Shown piece after piece: positions 53,225-60,912 of a stretch of DNA of 64,000 nt. Where the stretch lies: NCBI RefSeq assembly GCF_033949425.1, contig NZ_JAXAVX010000004.1:62001-126000 (forward strand), given 5' to 3'. The notes under the pieces were generated by a model, which worked only from the letters and a program-made list of their open reading frames with translations, was not told where the DNA came from and searched no databases. The position numbers and the translations under genes were made by a program. Every line of letters begins with the position of its first letter. The first letter of the stretch is position 1. Origin of the DNA: Patulibacter brassicae. Lineage in GTDB: Bacteria > Actinomycetota > Thermoleophilia > Solirubrobacterales > Solirubrobacteraceae.

Positions 53225-53650
53225 GTCTCTCTGCACCGAGACGGTACCGGCGACCGGGCGACGCGGCGGTGCGCCCGCGCGCGACGGACGGGCGACGGGG
53301 CCGACGGAGGCACGCCGTGCGGAGGCCGCGACCGCCCGGCGCCGGCGCGGGCCGCAGCGCCGCCGGCGCCGCACGGCGGGCGCGGCGGGCGCGGCGGGCG
53401 GGGGCCCTGTCCGCCGGGCCAAAGGGCCGGGCGCCGTTCGGGCCCGCCGTCGAGCCCTCCGCGCTCCCTGGCGCGGGACGATGCCCGTGGGGCGGCCGGC
53501 CCACCTGGCCGCCCCCCTCTCCCTCGTTCGCGGTCGCTCCGCGGCACCGGTGGGCGGGCGGCGACCACCGCCCGCCCTCCGGGGTCGCACCGCCGCCTCG
53601 CCGTCCACGCGCCGCCGACCCGGACCGGCCGGGTGCCGTCGCGCGGGCGG
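53225..53650. other. Gene-free divergent intergenic stretch
   Basis: This very GC-rich region between the decarboxylase-like and degenerate SDR genes has no convincing gene on either strand. It contains a few 9-nt GGCGGGCGC copies (53380-53402) and a CCGGGCC..GGCCGGG pair, but no clear operator. Confidence 0.5.
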
Positions 53651-53656
53651 TAGTGT
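53651..53656 (+). promoter_or_regulatory. -10 box TAGTGT
   Basis: Lies 7 nt before the ATG of the degenerate SDR gene. Confidence 0.45.
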
Positions 53657-53663
53657 CGCCGCG

Positions 53664-54569
53664 ATGGCGCTGCTCGACCGACTGCCCGGCCGCGGGGTCC
53701 CGGACCCGCCGCCCCGCCTCGACGGCCGGACGACCGTCGTCTGCGGCGGGGCCGGCGAGGTCGGCGAGGGGATCGTCGCCGGACTGCTGGACGCCGGAGC
53801 GCGGGTCGCCGTGCCCTCGCGCGGCCACGAGCGGCTGCAGGCGCTCGAGCACCGGCTGCGCGACGCCGGCCGTCCCGTCGAGCGGCTCGTGCCGGTCATC
53901 GGCGACCTCTCGGCGGGCGAGGACGCCGCGCAGGCGCTCGCCGCCGACGTCCTGCGCCTCGCGGGTCCACCGGACCTCGTCGTCGCCGCGCTCGGCGGCT
54001 GGGCCGCCGGCCCGCCGCTCGCCGAGCTCGGGCTCGACGAGTGGGAGTCGGCGATCCACGACGGCCTGCGCGCCCACCACCTCGCCGTCCGCGCCTTCGT
54101 GCCGCTCTTGCGCGATCGGCCCGGGGCGGGCTACGCGATGATCAACGGCGCGGCCGCGCGCTACCCGGTGCCCGGCTCGGGCGCGGTCTCGACCGTCGCC
54201 GCGGGCGAGCTCATGGCCGCCCAGGTCCTCGCGGCCGAGGAGTCCGGCTACGGGGTGCAGGTCGAGGCCTACGTGCTCGGTCCCGTCGCCACCCGCTCGC
54301 GCAGCGAGTCGGCGCCGTGGATGGCCAGCGCGGAGCAGGTGGGCGGCGTGATCGCCGACCGCGCCGGCCGCCGGCTGGCCGGCGGGGGCGACGCGGGGCC
54401 CGCGACCGTCGTCGAGATCCTCACCGCCGGGGACCTGCGTCGGGCTCGCGACCTGCCGCCGGGCGGCGTCCGCGGCGCCGGCGCCGGCCGCGCGGGCTGG
54501 ATCCTCTGGGGCCTGCAGACCGGCAACCTCTCCAACCAGGTGCGGCGCGGCGCGCCGCCGCGCGACTAG
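53664..54569 (+). CDS. SDR-fold protein lacking the catalytic Tyr-Lys
   Basis: A 301-residue SDR-type protein. The cofactor motif VVCGGAGEVGEGIVAGLLDA (TGxxxGxG variant) and the strand-4 region LVVAALGG remain, but the active-site segment reads MINGAAARYPVPGSGAVSTV, without the YxxxK pair and with Asn-Gly where the catalytic Ser is usual. It therefore probably binds NAD(P) without ordinary SDR chemistry, as in regulatory or structural SDR members. TAGTGT lies 7 nt before the ATG. The M42 peptidase gene starts 47 bp downstream with its own -10 box. Confidence 0.78.
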   Translation: MALLDRLPGRGVPDPPPRLDGRTTVVCGGAGEVGEGIVAGLLDAGARVAVPSRGHERLQALEHRLRDAGRPVERLVPVIGDLSAGEDAAQALAADVLRLAGPPDLVVAALGGWAAGPPLAELGLDEWESAIHDGLRAHHLAVRAFVPLLRDRPGAGYAMINGAAARYPVPGSGAVSTVAAGELMAAQVLAAEESGYGVQVEAYVLGPVATRSRSESAPWMASAEQVGGVIADRAGRRLAGGGDAGPATVVEILTAGDLRRARDLPPGGVRGAGAGRAGWILWGLQTGNLSNQVRRGAPPRD

Positions 54570-54603
54570 GGACCGTTCGAGCGAGGCCGCGGCGCGGGCG
54601 CGA

Positions 54604-54609
54604 TAGCGT
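54604..54609 (+). promoter_or_regulatory. -10 box TAGCGT
   Basis: Lies 7 nt before the ATG of the M42 peptidase gene. Confidence 0.5.
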
Positions 54610-54616
54610 CCGGGGC

Positions 54617-55678
54617 ATGAGCCTGCCGCCCGTCCTGCGCGACCTCCTCACCGCCCCGGGGCCGTCGGGGCGCGAGGAGATCGCCAGCGCGGTCTTCCGC
54701 AAGCACGCCTCCGCGTTCGCGACGCTCGAGTGGGACACGTTCGGCTCGACCGTCGGCCGCGTCTCGGGCACCCAGGAGGGCGTGCCGTCGCTGGCCGTCG
54801 TCGGCCACATCGACGAGATCGGGCTCATCGTCACCCACATCGACGAGAAGGGCTTCCTGCGGATCGCGCCCGTCGGCGGCCAGGATCCGCAGCAGCTCGT
54901 CGGGCAGCGCGTCCGCGTCATCACGAAGGGCGGCGACCTCGTCCCGGGCGTGATCGGGAAGAAGCCGATCCACCTGATCGAGGCCGACGAGCGCTCCCGC
55001 GCGGCGAAGATCAAGGACCTGACGATCGACATCGGCGCCGCCGACAAGGAGGACGCGCGCGCGGTCGTGCGGATCGGCGACGTCGCGGTGATCGACGCCG
55101 AGCCGCTCGAGCTGCGCGGCGGCCGCGTCGCCTCCCGCTCGATGGACAACCGGATCGGCTCGTTCGTCGCCTACGAGGCCGCGCGCCTCGTCGCCGAGGC
55201 CGGCGGCGCGCCGGGCGAGGTCCAGGCGTGGGCCGTCGCCCGCGAGGAGACGGGCCTGCACGGCGCCAAGACGACCGCCCACCGGGTCCGTCCCGGCCTG
55301 GCGATCGTCGTCGACGTGACCTTCGCCAGCGATCACCCCGGCGTCGACGTCAACGAGATCGGCGAGCATCCGCTCGGCTCCGGTCCGGTCGTCGAGCTCG
55401 GCACGCCGCTGCACCCGTGGATCGGCGACCGCCTGATCGAGATCGCCGAGCAGGAGGACATCCCCTTCACCGTGAGCGCCACCGGGCGCGGCACGGGCAC
55501 CGACGCCGACGCGATCAACATCGCCGCGGACGGGATCCCGACGGCGGTCATCGGCGTGCCGCTGCGCTACATGCACTCCGTGGTGGAGACCGCCCAGGTC
55601 GACGACATCCTCAACGCCGCGAAGCTCATCGCCGCCTTCGCCCAGCGGCTCGACCCGTCCGTCGACCTGCGGCGATGA
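54617..55678 (+). CDS. M42-family metallo-aminopeptidase
   Basis: A 353-residue M42/glutamyl-aminopeptidase-type enzyme, which forms large tetrahedral dodecamers and trims peptides. Metal ligands are visible in VVGHIDEIG, SMDNRIGSFV, VAREETGLHGA (catalytic Glu-Glu), IVVDVTFASD and RYMHSVVE. The PDZ-like insertion domain is at residues 70-160 (GQRVRVITKGG, GVIGKKPIHLI). It starts with ATG after TAGCGT at 7-nt spacing. Its end overlaps the HAD gene by ATGA. Confidence 0.92.
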   Translation: MSLPPVLRDLLTAPGPSGREEIASAVFRKHASAFATLEWDTFGSTVGRVSGTQEGVPSLAVVGHIDEIGLIVTHIDEKGFLRIAPVGGQDPQQLVGQRVRVITKGGDLVPGVIGKKPIHLIEADERSRAAKIKDLTIDIGAADKEDARAVVRIGDVAVIDAEPLELRGGRVASRSMDNRIGSFVAYEAARLVAEAGGAPGEVQAWAVAREETGLHGAKTTAHRVRPGLAIVVDVTFASDHPGVDVNEIGEHPLGSGPVVELGTPLHPWIGDRLIEIAEQEDIPFTVSATGRGTGTDADAINIAADGIPTAVIGVPLRYMHSVVETAQVDDILNAAKLIAAFAQRLDPSVDLRR

Positions 55679-56469
55679 CGGTCCTGGCCGACGCGCGCGC
55701 CGCCCGCGCCGCCGGCGGCTGGCTCCTGCTCTGGGACATCGACGGGACGCTGCTCCTGCGCGCGTCGCGCGCGCACGCCGAGGCGGTCTGGGCGGCGCTG
55801 CTGGAGGTCCACGGCCTCGACCGCGACGCGCTGGAGACCCGCACCGGCGCGGGCCCGAAGGGCGCCGGCATGACCGACGGCCAGATCGCCCGGCTGCTGC
55901 TGGAGGCCGCGGGCGTCGACGCGGCCGAGATCGACGCGCACGCGTCGCGCGTGCGCGCCCGCACCTGCGAGCTCTACGCGCCCGACGACCTCACGGCGCA
56001 CCTGAACCCGGGCGTCGACGCGCTCCTCGCCGAGCTGCACGAGCGCGAGGACGTCGTGCAGACCCTCGTGACCGGCAACTTCGAGCCGGTGGCGCGCCGC
56101 AAGCTCGAGGCGGCCGGCATCGGGCGCTGGTTCGACGCGACGCTCGGTGGCGGGTTCGGCTCCGACCACGAGGTCCGCGACCACCTGCCGGCGATCGCCC
56201 GCACCCGCGTCGGCGCGGCGCTGCGCGACGACGGCGCGCCCTGGCCGGCCGAGCGCACGATCGTCATCGGCGACACCCCGCGCGACATCGCGTGCGCGCG
56301 CCACGACGGCGTCGGCGTGATCGCCGTCGCCACCGGCCCGCACGCGGTCGACGAGCTCGCGGACGCCGACGCCGTGGCCGAGGACGTCGCGACGCTGCGC
56401 GACGTCCTGCTCGCCCGCCTCGACGCGCCGGCCGACCGTCCCCCGACCGGGAGCCCGAGCACCGCATGA
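55675..56469 (+). CDS. HAD-family hydrolase (phosphatase)
   Basis: A 264-residue HAD-type phosphatase. Motif I LLLWDIDGTLL gives the nucleophile and acid Asp, motif II is VTGNFEPVA, and the Lys RRKLEAAG and motif IV IVIGDTPRDIACAR complete the active site. A helical cap occupies residues 35-110. It overlaps both neighbours by ATGA (M42 upstream, M20 downstream), so it is part of a tightly coupled three-gene operon. The substrate is unknown. Confidence 0.92.
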   Translation: MTVLADARAARAAGGWLLLWDIDGTLLLRASRAHAEAVWAALLEVHGLDRDALETRTGAGPKGAGMTDGQIARLLLEAAGVDAAEIDAHASRVRARTCELYAPDDLTAHLNPGVDALLAELHEREDVVQTLVTGNFEPVARRKLEAAGIGRWFDATLGGGFGSDHEVRDHLPAIARTRVGAALRDDGAPWPAERTIVIGDTPRDIACARHDGVGVIAVATGPHAVDELADADAVAEDVATLRDVLLARLDAPADRPPTGSPSTA

Positions 56470-57806
56470 CCACCGACACCGACATCGACCAGGGCCGCCT
56501 GCGCGCCGACCTCGAGGCGCTCGTCGCGCTGCCGTCGGTCGCCTTCCCGGGCTTCCCGACCGAGCCGGTCCGCGCCGCCGCCGACCTCACCGAGGAGCTG
56601 CTGCGCGAGGCGGGCCTCGAGGACGTCGTCCAGATCGACGTGCCCGGCGCCGCGCCGGCCGTCTTCGGCCAGGTCGCGCCGCCCGCCGGCAGCGACGCGC
56701 CGACCGTCCTGCTCTACGCCCACTACGACGTCCAGCCGGCCGGTCCCGAGGACGCGTGGACGACCCCGGCCTTCACCGCCACCGAGCGCGACGGGCGGCT
56801 CTACGGTCGCGGCACCGCCGACGACAAGTGCGGCATCGCGTTGCACGTCGCGGCGCTGCGGGCGCTCGGCGACCTGCGGGCCGCGGGCCTCGGGATCAAG
56901 GTCCTCGTCGAGGGCGAGGAGGAGACGGGCGAGGGCACGCTCTCGACGCTCGTGGCCGCCGATCCCGACCGCTTCCGCGCCGACGCGTTCGTCATCGCCG
57001 ACGGCTCGAACGTCGCCACGGGCACGCCGACCCTCACGACGTCGCTGCGCGGCTTCGCCGTCGTCGAGGTCACCGTCTCGACCCTGCGGGACTTCGTCCA
57101 CTCGGGGGTCGCCGGCGGCGCGGCGCCCGACGCGCTCGTGGCGCTGTCGCGGATCATCGCGACGCTCCACGACGAGGACGGCGACGTCGCCGTGGCGGGC
57201 CTCGACCGGCTGCCGTGGGACGGCGACGCGCTCGACGAGGAGCAGTTCCGCCGTGAGGCCGGCGTGCTGGACGGCGTGGCCCTCGTCGGGTCGGGACCGC
57301 TGGCGGAGCGCCTCCTGACGCGGCCGTCGGTGACCGCGGTGGGCATCGACGCGCCGACGGTGCGGGGCGCCGGCAACGCGCTGATCCCCAGCGCGCGGGC
57401 GAAGCTCTCGATGCGCCTGGCCCCGACGCAGGACCCGCGGGCGGCGGCCGACGCGCTCGTCGCCCACGTCCGCGCCGTCGCGCCCTGGGGGGTGCAGCTG
57501 GCGTTCGAGATCAGCGCGCTGGCCCCCGGCGCGCTGCTCGGCGGCGAGGGGCCCGTGGCGACCGCGGCCGCCGCGGCGCTCGAGGCCGGCTACGCGGCAC
57601 CGGTCAGCCGGATCGGCACCGGCGGGGCGATCCCGCTCTGCGCGGACCTCGCCGCGATCTACCCCGACGCCGAGTTCGTGCTCTGGGGCGCCGGCGACGA
57701 CCGCTCGCGGATCCACGCGGCGGACGAGTCGGTCGACCTGGGGGACCTCGGGCGCGCCGCGGCCGCCGAGCTCGCGCTGCTGCGGTCGCTCGGCACCGCC
57801 GGCTGA
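56466..57806 (+). CDS. M20-family dipeptidase-like metallopeptidase
   Basis: A 446-residue M20 peptidase of the dipeptidase/CNDP type. VLLYAHYDVQPAGPEDAW carries the first His and the Asp, LYGRGTADDKCGIALHVAAL the bridging Asp, LVEGEEETGEGT the catalytic Glu pair, AFVIADGSN the next ligand, and ADESVDLGDL the end of the domain with a His just before (IHAADES). The lid domain is at residues 190-320. It acts on dipeptides or related amides. It starts by ATGA overlap with the HAD gene. M42 and M20 in one operon suggest peptide or amino-acid salvage. Confidence 0.92.
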   Translation: MTTDTDIDQGRLRADLEALVALPSVAFPGFPTEPVRAAADLTEELLREAGLEDVVQIDVPGAAPAVFGQVAPPAGSDAPTVLLYAHYDVQPAGPEDAWTTPAFTATERDGRLYGRGTADDKCGIALHVAALRALGDLRAAGLGIKVLVEGEEETGEGTLSTLVAADPDRFRADAFVIADGSNVATGTPTLTTSLRGFAVVEVTVSTLRDFVHSGVAGGAAPDALVALSRIIATLHDEDGDVAVAGLDRLPWDGDALDEEQFRREAGVLDGVALVGSGPLAERLLTRPSVTAVGIDAPTVRGAGNALIPSARAKLSMRLAPTQDPRAAADALVAHVRAVAPWGVQLAFEISALAPGALLGGEGPVATAAAAALEAGYAAPVSRIGTGGAIPLCADLAAIYPDAEFVLWGAGDDRSRIHAADESVDLGDLGRAAAAELALLRSLGTAG

Positions 57807-57825
57807 GCCCGCGCCCTCGCCCCGA

Positions 57826-58716
57826 TCAGGCGGTCCAGAGCGCGTCGGTGCCGATCGGCCGACGCGTCGCGCCGGCGGCGGCGAGCTCCTCGCCGACCGC
57901 GTCGCGCTCGCCCTCGCGGTCGAGGACCGCGGCGACCTCCTGGGTCGTCAGCGGCTCGCCGGCCCAGCGCACGACCTCGAGCGGGTCGGTGGCCCAGGGA
58001 CGCTGCTCGAGCTCCGGCGCGAGGTTCGCCACGAGCGTCTCGATCGTGAGCGCGGTGTGGAAGCCCGGCGCCTCGAGGACCCGCCCGTCGCGCTCCAGGA
58101 CGTAGCTCGGGCAGGTGTAGCGACGCGGCCCGAGCGGCTCGCCCGCCTGCTCGGCGGTCCAGTCCTCGCCGGAGGGCGCGAGCTTCTGGTCGAGCGCCAC
58201 GGCCGCGGGGGAGGGGCGGCGGGCCGCGGAGAGGTCGGCGCGGAAGGCCGCCTGGACGTCCTCCTCGGCGCGCCAGCCGGCGACGTCGTCCGCCGTCGCG
58301 TCGAGGCCGCCCGCCTCGAGCGCGGCGGCCAGGGTCGCGTCGTCGCTCAGCGCGGCCCCGCCGGCGAGCGTCTCGACGTGGAGGGCGCGCAGGAGGGTCA
58401 CGGCGGCGTCGATGCCGCGGCGCTCGCGGACCGCGACGATCGCCTCGCAGGCCGGCCACGTGCCGCCGACCGGACGGCTCTCGGCGGTCGTCAGCGGCTG
58501 CCCGTAGGCGTCGAAGTGCCGCAGGGCCGCGGCCGCGCGCTCGGGCGTGAAGCCCATCCGCTCGTACGACGCGCCGTCCTTCGACAGGCCGACGAGGCGC
58601 AGGTGGCAGCGCAGCTCGTCGCCGTAGCGCCAGCGCAGCCGCCAGCGGATCGGCTCGGCGCTGAAGGCGTACGGGCACGCCGGATCGGTGTAGGTCGTGA
58701 CGTCGACGCTCGGCAC
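57826..58716 (-). CDS. DsbA/FrnE-like protein with a single-Cys CPYA motif, copy 1
   Basis: A 296-residue thioredoxin-fold protein of the DsbA/FrnE group. TDPACPYAFSAEPIRWRL gives a CPYA motif in place of CxxC, so only the first Cys is left. The inserted helical domain is at residues 60-200, and a second conserved Cys occurs in YTCPSYVL. Such proteins may act by monothiol chemistry or as non-redox isomerases like the 2-hydroxychromene-2-carboxylate isomerases of this family. It has no signal peptide. The GTG with TAGCGT 7 nt upstream was selected over a GTG two codons before. It is a tandem paralogue of the next gene. Confidence 0.83.
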   Translation of the reverse strand: MPSVDVTTYTDPACPYAFSAEPIRWRLRWRYGDELRCHLRLVGLSKDGASYERMGFTPERAAAALRHFDAYGQPLTTAESRPVGGTWPACEAIVAVRERRGIDAAVTLLRALHVETLAGGAALSDDATLAAALEAGGLDATADDVAGWRAEEDVQAAFRADLSAARRPSPAAVALDQKLAPSGEDWTAEQAGEPLGPRRYTCPSYVLERDGRVLEAPGFHTALTIETLVANLAPELEQRPWATDPLEVVRWAGEPLTTQEVAAVLDREGERDAVGEELAAAGATRRPIGTDALWTA

Positions 58717-58723
58717 GGGCACG

Positions 58724-58729
58724 ACGCTA
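58724..58729 (-). promoter_or_regulatory. -10 box TAGCGT
   Basis: Lies 7 nt before the chosen GTG of the first CPYA protein and decides between two close GTG candidates. Confidence 0.45.
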
Positions 58730-58808
58730 GCGCGCGCCCGGCGCCGCCCCGTGCGGACGGGCGATCCGGACCGCGGCCCGGTCCGTGCGCCGGTCCCGGT
58801 CCGGCCGC

Positions 58809-59705
58809 TCAGCCGGCGGTCCAGAAGGCGTCGGTGCCCACCGCCTGCTCGCGCGCGCCGGCCTGCCGCAGCTCGTCCCGCACCGCGTCGCGCTCGTCCT
58901 GCCGGTCCAGCAGCGCCGCGACCTCGACCGTCGCGAGCGGTTCGCCGGCCGCCCAGGTCAGGACCTCCGCGACGTCGCCGGCCCACGGACGCGGCGCGAG
59001 CGCCGGCACGAGGTTCGCGACCGCCGCCTCGACGGCGGCCCACGGCTGGAACCCCGGGACCTCGGCGCTGCGGTTGCCGTTGCGCAGGACGTAGCTCGGG
59101 CAGGTGTAGCGGCGGCCGGCGGACCCGACGTGGAGCGCCGGGGGCAGCTCCGCCAGGACGTCGGGCTCGGCGTCGGCGAGCTTGTGGTCGAGCGCGAGCG
59201 CCGCGGGCCCGGGGTCGCGGGCGGCGGCGAGGTCGGCCTGGAACGCGCGTGCCGTCGCGTCGTCGGCGGCCCACTCGCGGACCTCGGCGGGCTCCAGCCC
59301 GGCGCGGCGCGCCGCCTCGTCGAGGACCTCGGGGTCGTCGATCGCCCGGCCCTCCGCGAGCCCGAGCACGCGCAGCGCCCGCAGCACGGCCGGCTCGCTG
59401 CCGGTCGCGAACTCGCGGGCGGCGACGATCGTGCGGCAGGCGTCCCAGGTGCCGGCCGGCGGCCGGCGGTCGACGGTCGTCAGCGGCATCCCGTACGCGT
59501 CGAAGTGGCGCAGGACCGCCGCGTTGCGCTCGTCGTCGAAGCCCTTCGCCCGCTGGGCGCCGGCGTCCCGCGCCAGCCCGACGACGCGGATCGTCCACGT
59601 CAGCCCGTCGCCGTAGCGCCAGAGGAGCCGCCACTTGATCGGCTCCGCGCTGTAGGCGAACGGGCACGCGGGGTCGGTGAACTCGACGAGGTCGATCTGG
59701 CGCAC
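58809..59705 (-). CDS. DsbA/FrnE-like protein with a single-Cys CPFA motif, copy 2
   Basis: A 298-residue paralogue of the downstream gene, with TDPACPFAYSAEPIKWRLLW at the N-terminus (CPFA and not CxxC), RHFDAYGMPLTT, YTCPSYVL, and the same closing pattern VGTDAFWTA. The two copies have the same architecture and clearly recognisable similarity along the chain, so they arose by tandem duplication. The GTG has TAGCGT 6 nt upstream. As in the other copy, the single Cys argues against ordinary disulfide exchange. A separate -10 box for each copy implies independent transcription. Confidence 0.84.
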   Translation of the reverse strand: MRQIDLVEFTDPACPFAYSAEPIKWRLLWRYGDGLTWTIRVVGLARDAGAQRAKGFDDERNAAVLRHFDAYGMPLTTVDRRPPAGTWDACRTIVAAREFATGSEPAVLRALRVLGLAEGRAIDDPEVLDEAARRAGLEPAEVREWAADDATARAFQADLAAARDPGPAALALDHKLADAEPDVLAELPPALHVGSAGRRYTCPSYVLRNGNRSAEVPGFQPWAAVEAAVANLVPALAPRPWAGDVAEVLTWAAGEPLATVEVAALLDRQDERDAVRDELRQAGAREQAVGTDAFWTAG

Positions 59706-59711
59706 GCCCCG

Positions 59712-59717
59712 ACGCTA
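59712..59717 (-). promoter_or_regulatory. -10 box TAGCGT
   Basis: Lies 6 nt before the GTG of the second CPFA protein gene. Confidence 0.45.
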
Positions 59718-59742
59718 TCGCCACGCGGGTCGCGACCCGCGC

Positions 59743-60210
59743 TCAGGCGAGCGCCAGCGCGGGTGCCGGTGCGGGGAGCCGCGCGGCGAGGTTGCGCGCG
59801 CTGCGCAGGAACGCCCGCCGCAGCAGCGCGCCGCCGCCGAGCCGCCAGCGCAGCTCGGACGCGCCGTGGAGCAGGAAGTCGCTGGTGAAGCGCACGAGGC
59901 ACCCGCGCGGCTCGGGCTCGATCGTGAACGCGTCGCAGCCGTGCAGCGCGCGGGGCGCGGTCGTCGCCCACGTGATCCGGTGCGGCGGCTCGACCTCGAT
60001 GACCTCGTAGTGCAGGCCGCGCCGCAGGCCGGGGAGGGAACCGCGCAGCGCGTAGGCGGTGCCGATCCGCAGCGGGTCCTCGCCGGTCACGAGGTGGACG
60101 GCGAGGGGGTGGGGGAACCACTCCGGGGCGTGACGGAGGTCGGCCACGTACGCGAACGCCTGCTCCGGCGCGCACGCCGCGGGCACCGTGAACTCGTCGT
60201 GATGGTCCAT
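59743..60210 (-). CDS. SRPBCC-family protein
   Basis: A 155-residue SRPBCC (START-like) protein. EFTVPAACAPEQAFAYVADL at the N-terminus, WFPHPLAVHLVTGEDP, HYEVIEVEPPHRITW, and a C-terminal helix (GALLRRAFLRSARNLAARL) are the standard beta-grip and long helix. It is a small-molecule or lipid-binding protein or polyketide-cyclase-like; no active site is identifiable. The ATG starts the domain precisely. It follows the DUF1707 gene on the same strand after a 77-bp gap. Confidence 0.85.
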   Translation of the reverse strand: MDHHDEFTVPAACAPEQAFAYVADLRHAPEWFPHPLAVHLVTGEDPLRIGTAYALRGSLPGLRRGLHYEVIEVEPPHRITWATTAPRALHGCDAFTIEPEPRGCLVRFTSDFLLHGASELRWRLGGGALLRRAFLRSARNLAARLPAPAPALALA

Positions 60211-60287
60211 GATGCTCGACCGGTACCCGCGTGGCCGGCTCGGACACGTGGATTCACCCTCCCCCGCGGGCCGTGTCGCGACGCCGC

Positions 60288-60890
60288 TCAGCCGCGTCGC
60301 AGCCGGGCGAGCCGGTCGCGCAAGCGCGCGGACTGGACGCGGACGTCGCCGAAGGTCGTGCGCGCCTGCAGCGCGATCACGGGCGCGCCGGCGGGGGCGT
60401 GCCGGCCGGCGTCCTGGCGGAGGTCGCCGAAGAAGCTCGCGCCCCGCAGGTGGACCTCGATGCCCTCCGGCACGAGCAGCCGGACGTCGCCGAACACGGT
60501 CCTCGCCTCGATCTCGATCCGCTCGTGGGCCACGGCCGCCTCCCGCAGGTCGAGCACGACGTCGCCGAGGATCGTCCGCCACCGGCTGCGGGACGGGACC
60601 GTCCAGCGTCCGTCGCGACGCAGGTCGCCGAACGACGAGCGGTGCTCCTCGACCGGCCCGGCGGGCTCCGCGGCGCGGGGCGTCGTCGGCGGATCGGCCG
60701 GCAGGTCGCCGAGCAGCGCGCGCAGGTCGCCGCGCGTGCGCGCGCCGGCGGCGCCCTCGATCCGGTCCGCGAGCTCCTCGAAGGTCAGGCGGCCGCCGGC
60801 CGCGCCCTCGCGCAGCCGCTCGATCGCCGCGTCGCGCTCCGCGTCGGAGGCGCGGATCGCGTCGTCGGGCGCTTCGCCGCCGGTGACCAT
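60288..60890 (-). CDS. DUF1707 protein with LiaF-like C-terminal repeats
   Basis: A 200-residue protein with a DUF1707/SHOCT-like N-terminal domain (RASDAERDAAIERLREGAAG, TFEELADRIEGA), a Pro-rich linker and a C-terminal half of short beta repeats (TILGDVVLDLRE, TVFGDVRLLVPEGIEVHLRG, ASFFGDLRQ, TTFGDVRV) like LiaF or DUF2154 cell-envelope stress proteins. It has no membrane helix. Its start is 22 bp after the end of ettA, so it may be co-transcribed with it. A role in envelope stress is inferred from family only. Confidence 0.83.
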   Translation of the reverse strand: MVTGGEAPDDAIRASDAERDAAIERLREGAAGGRLTFEELADRIEGAAGARTRGDLRALLGDLPADPPTTPRAAEPAGPVEEHRSSFGDLRRDGRWTVPSRSRWRTILGDVVLDLREAAVAHERIEIEARTVFGDVRLLVPEGIEVHLRGASFFGDLRQDAGRHAPAGAPVIALQARTTFGDVRVQSARLRDRLARLRRG

Positions 60891-60912
60891 CCGACGCCCG
60901 GCCCCTCCGGCC

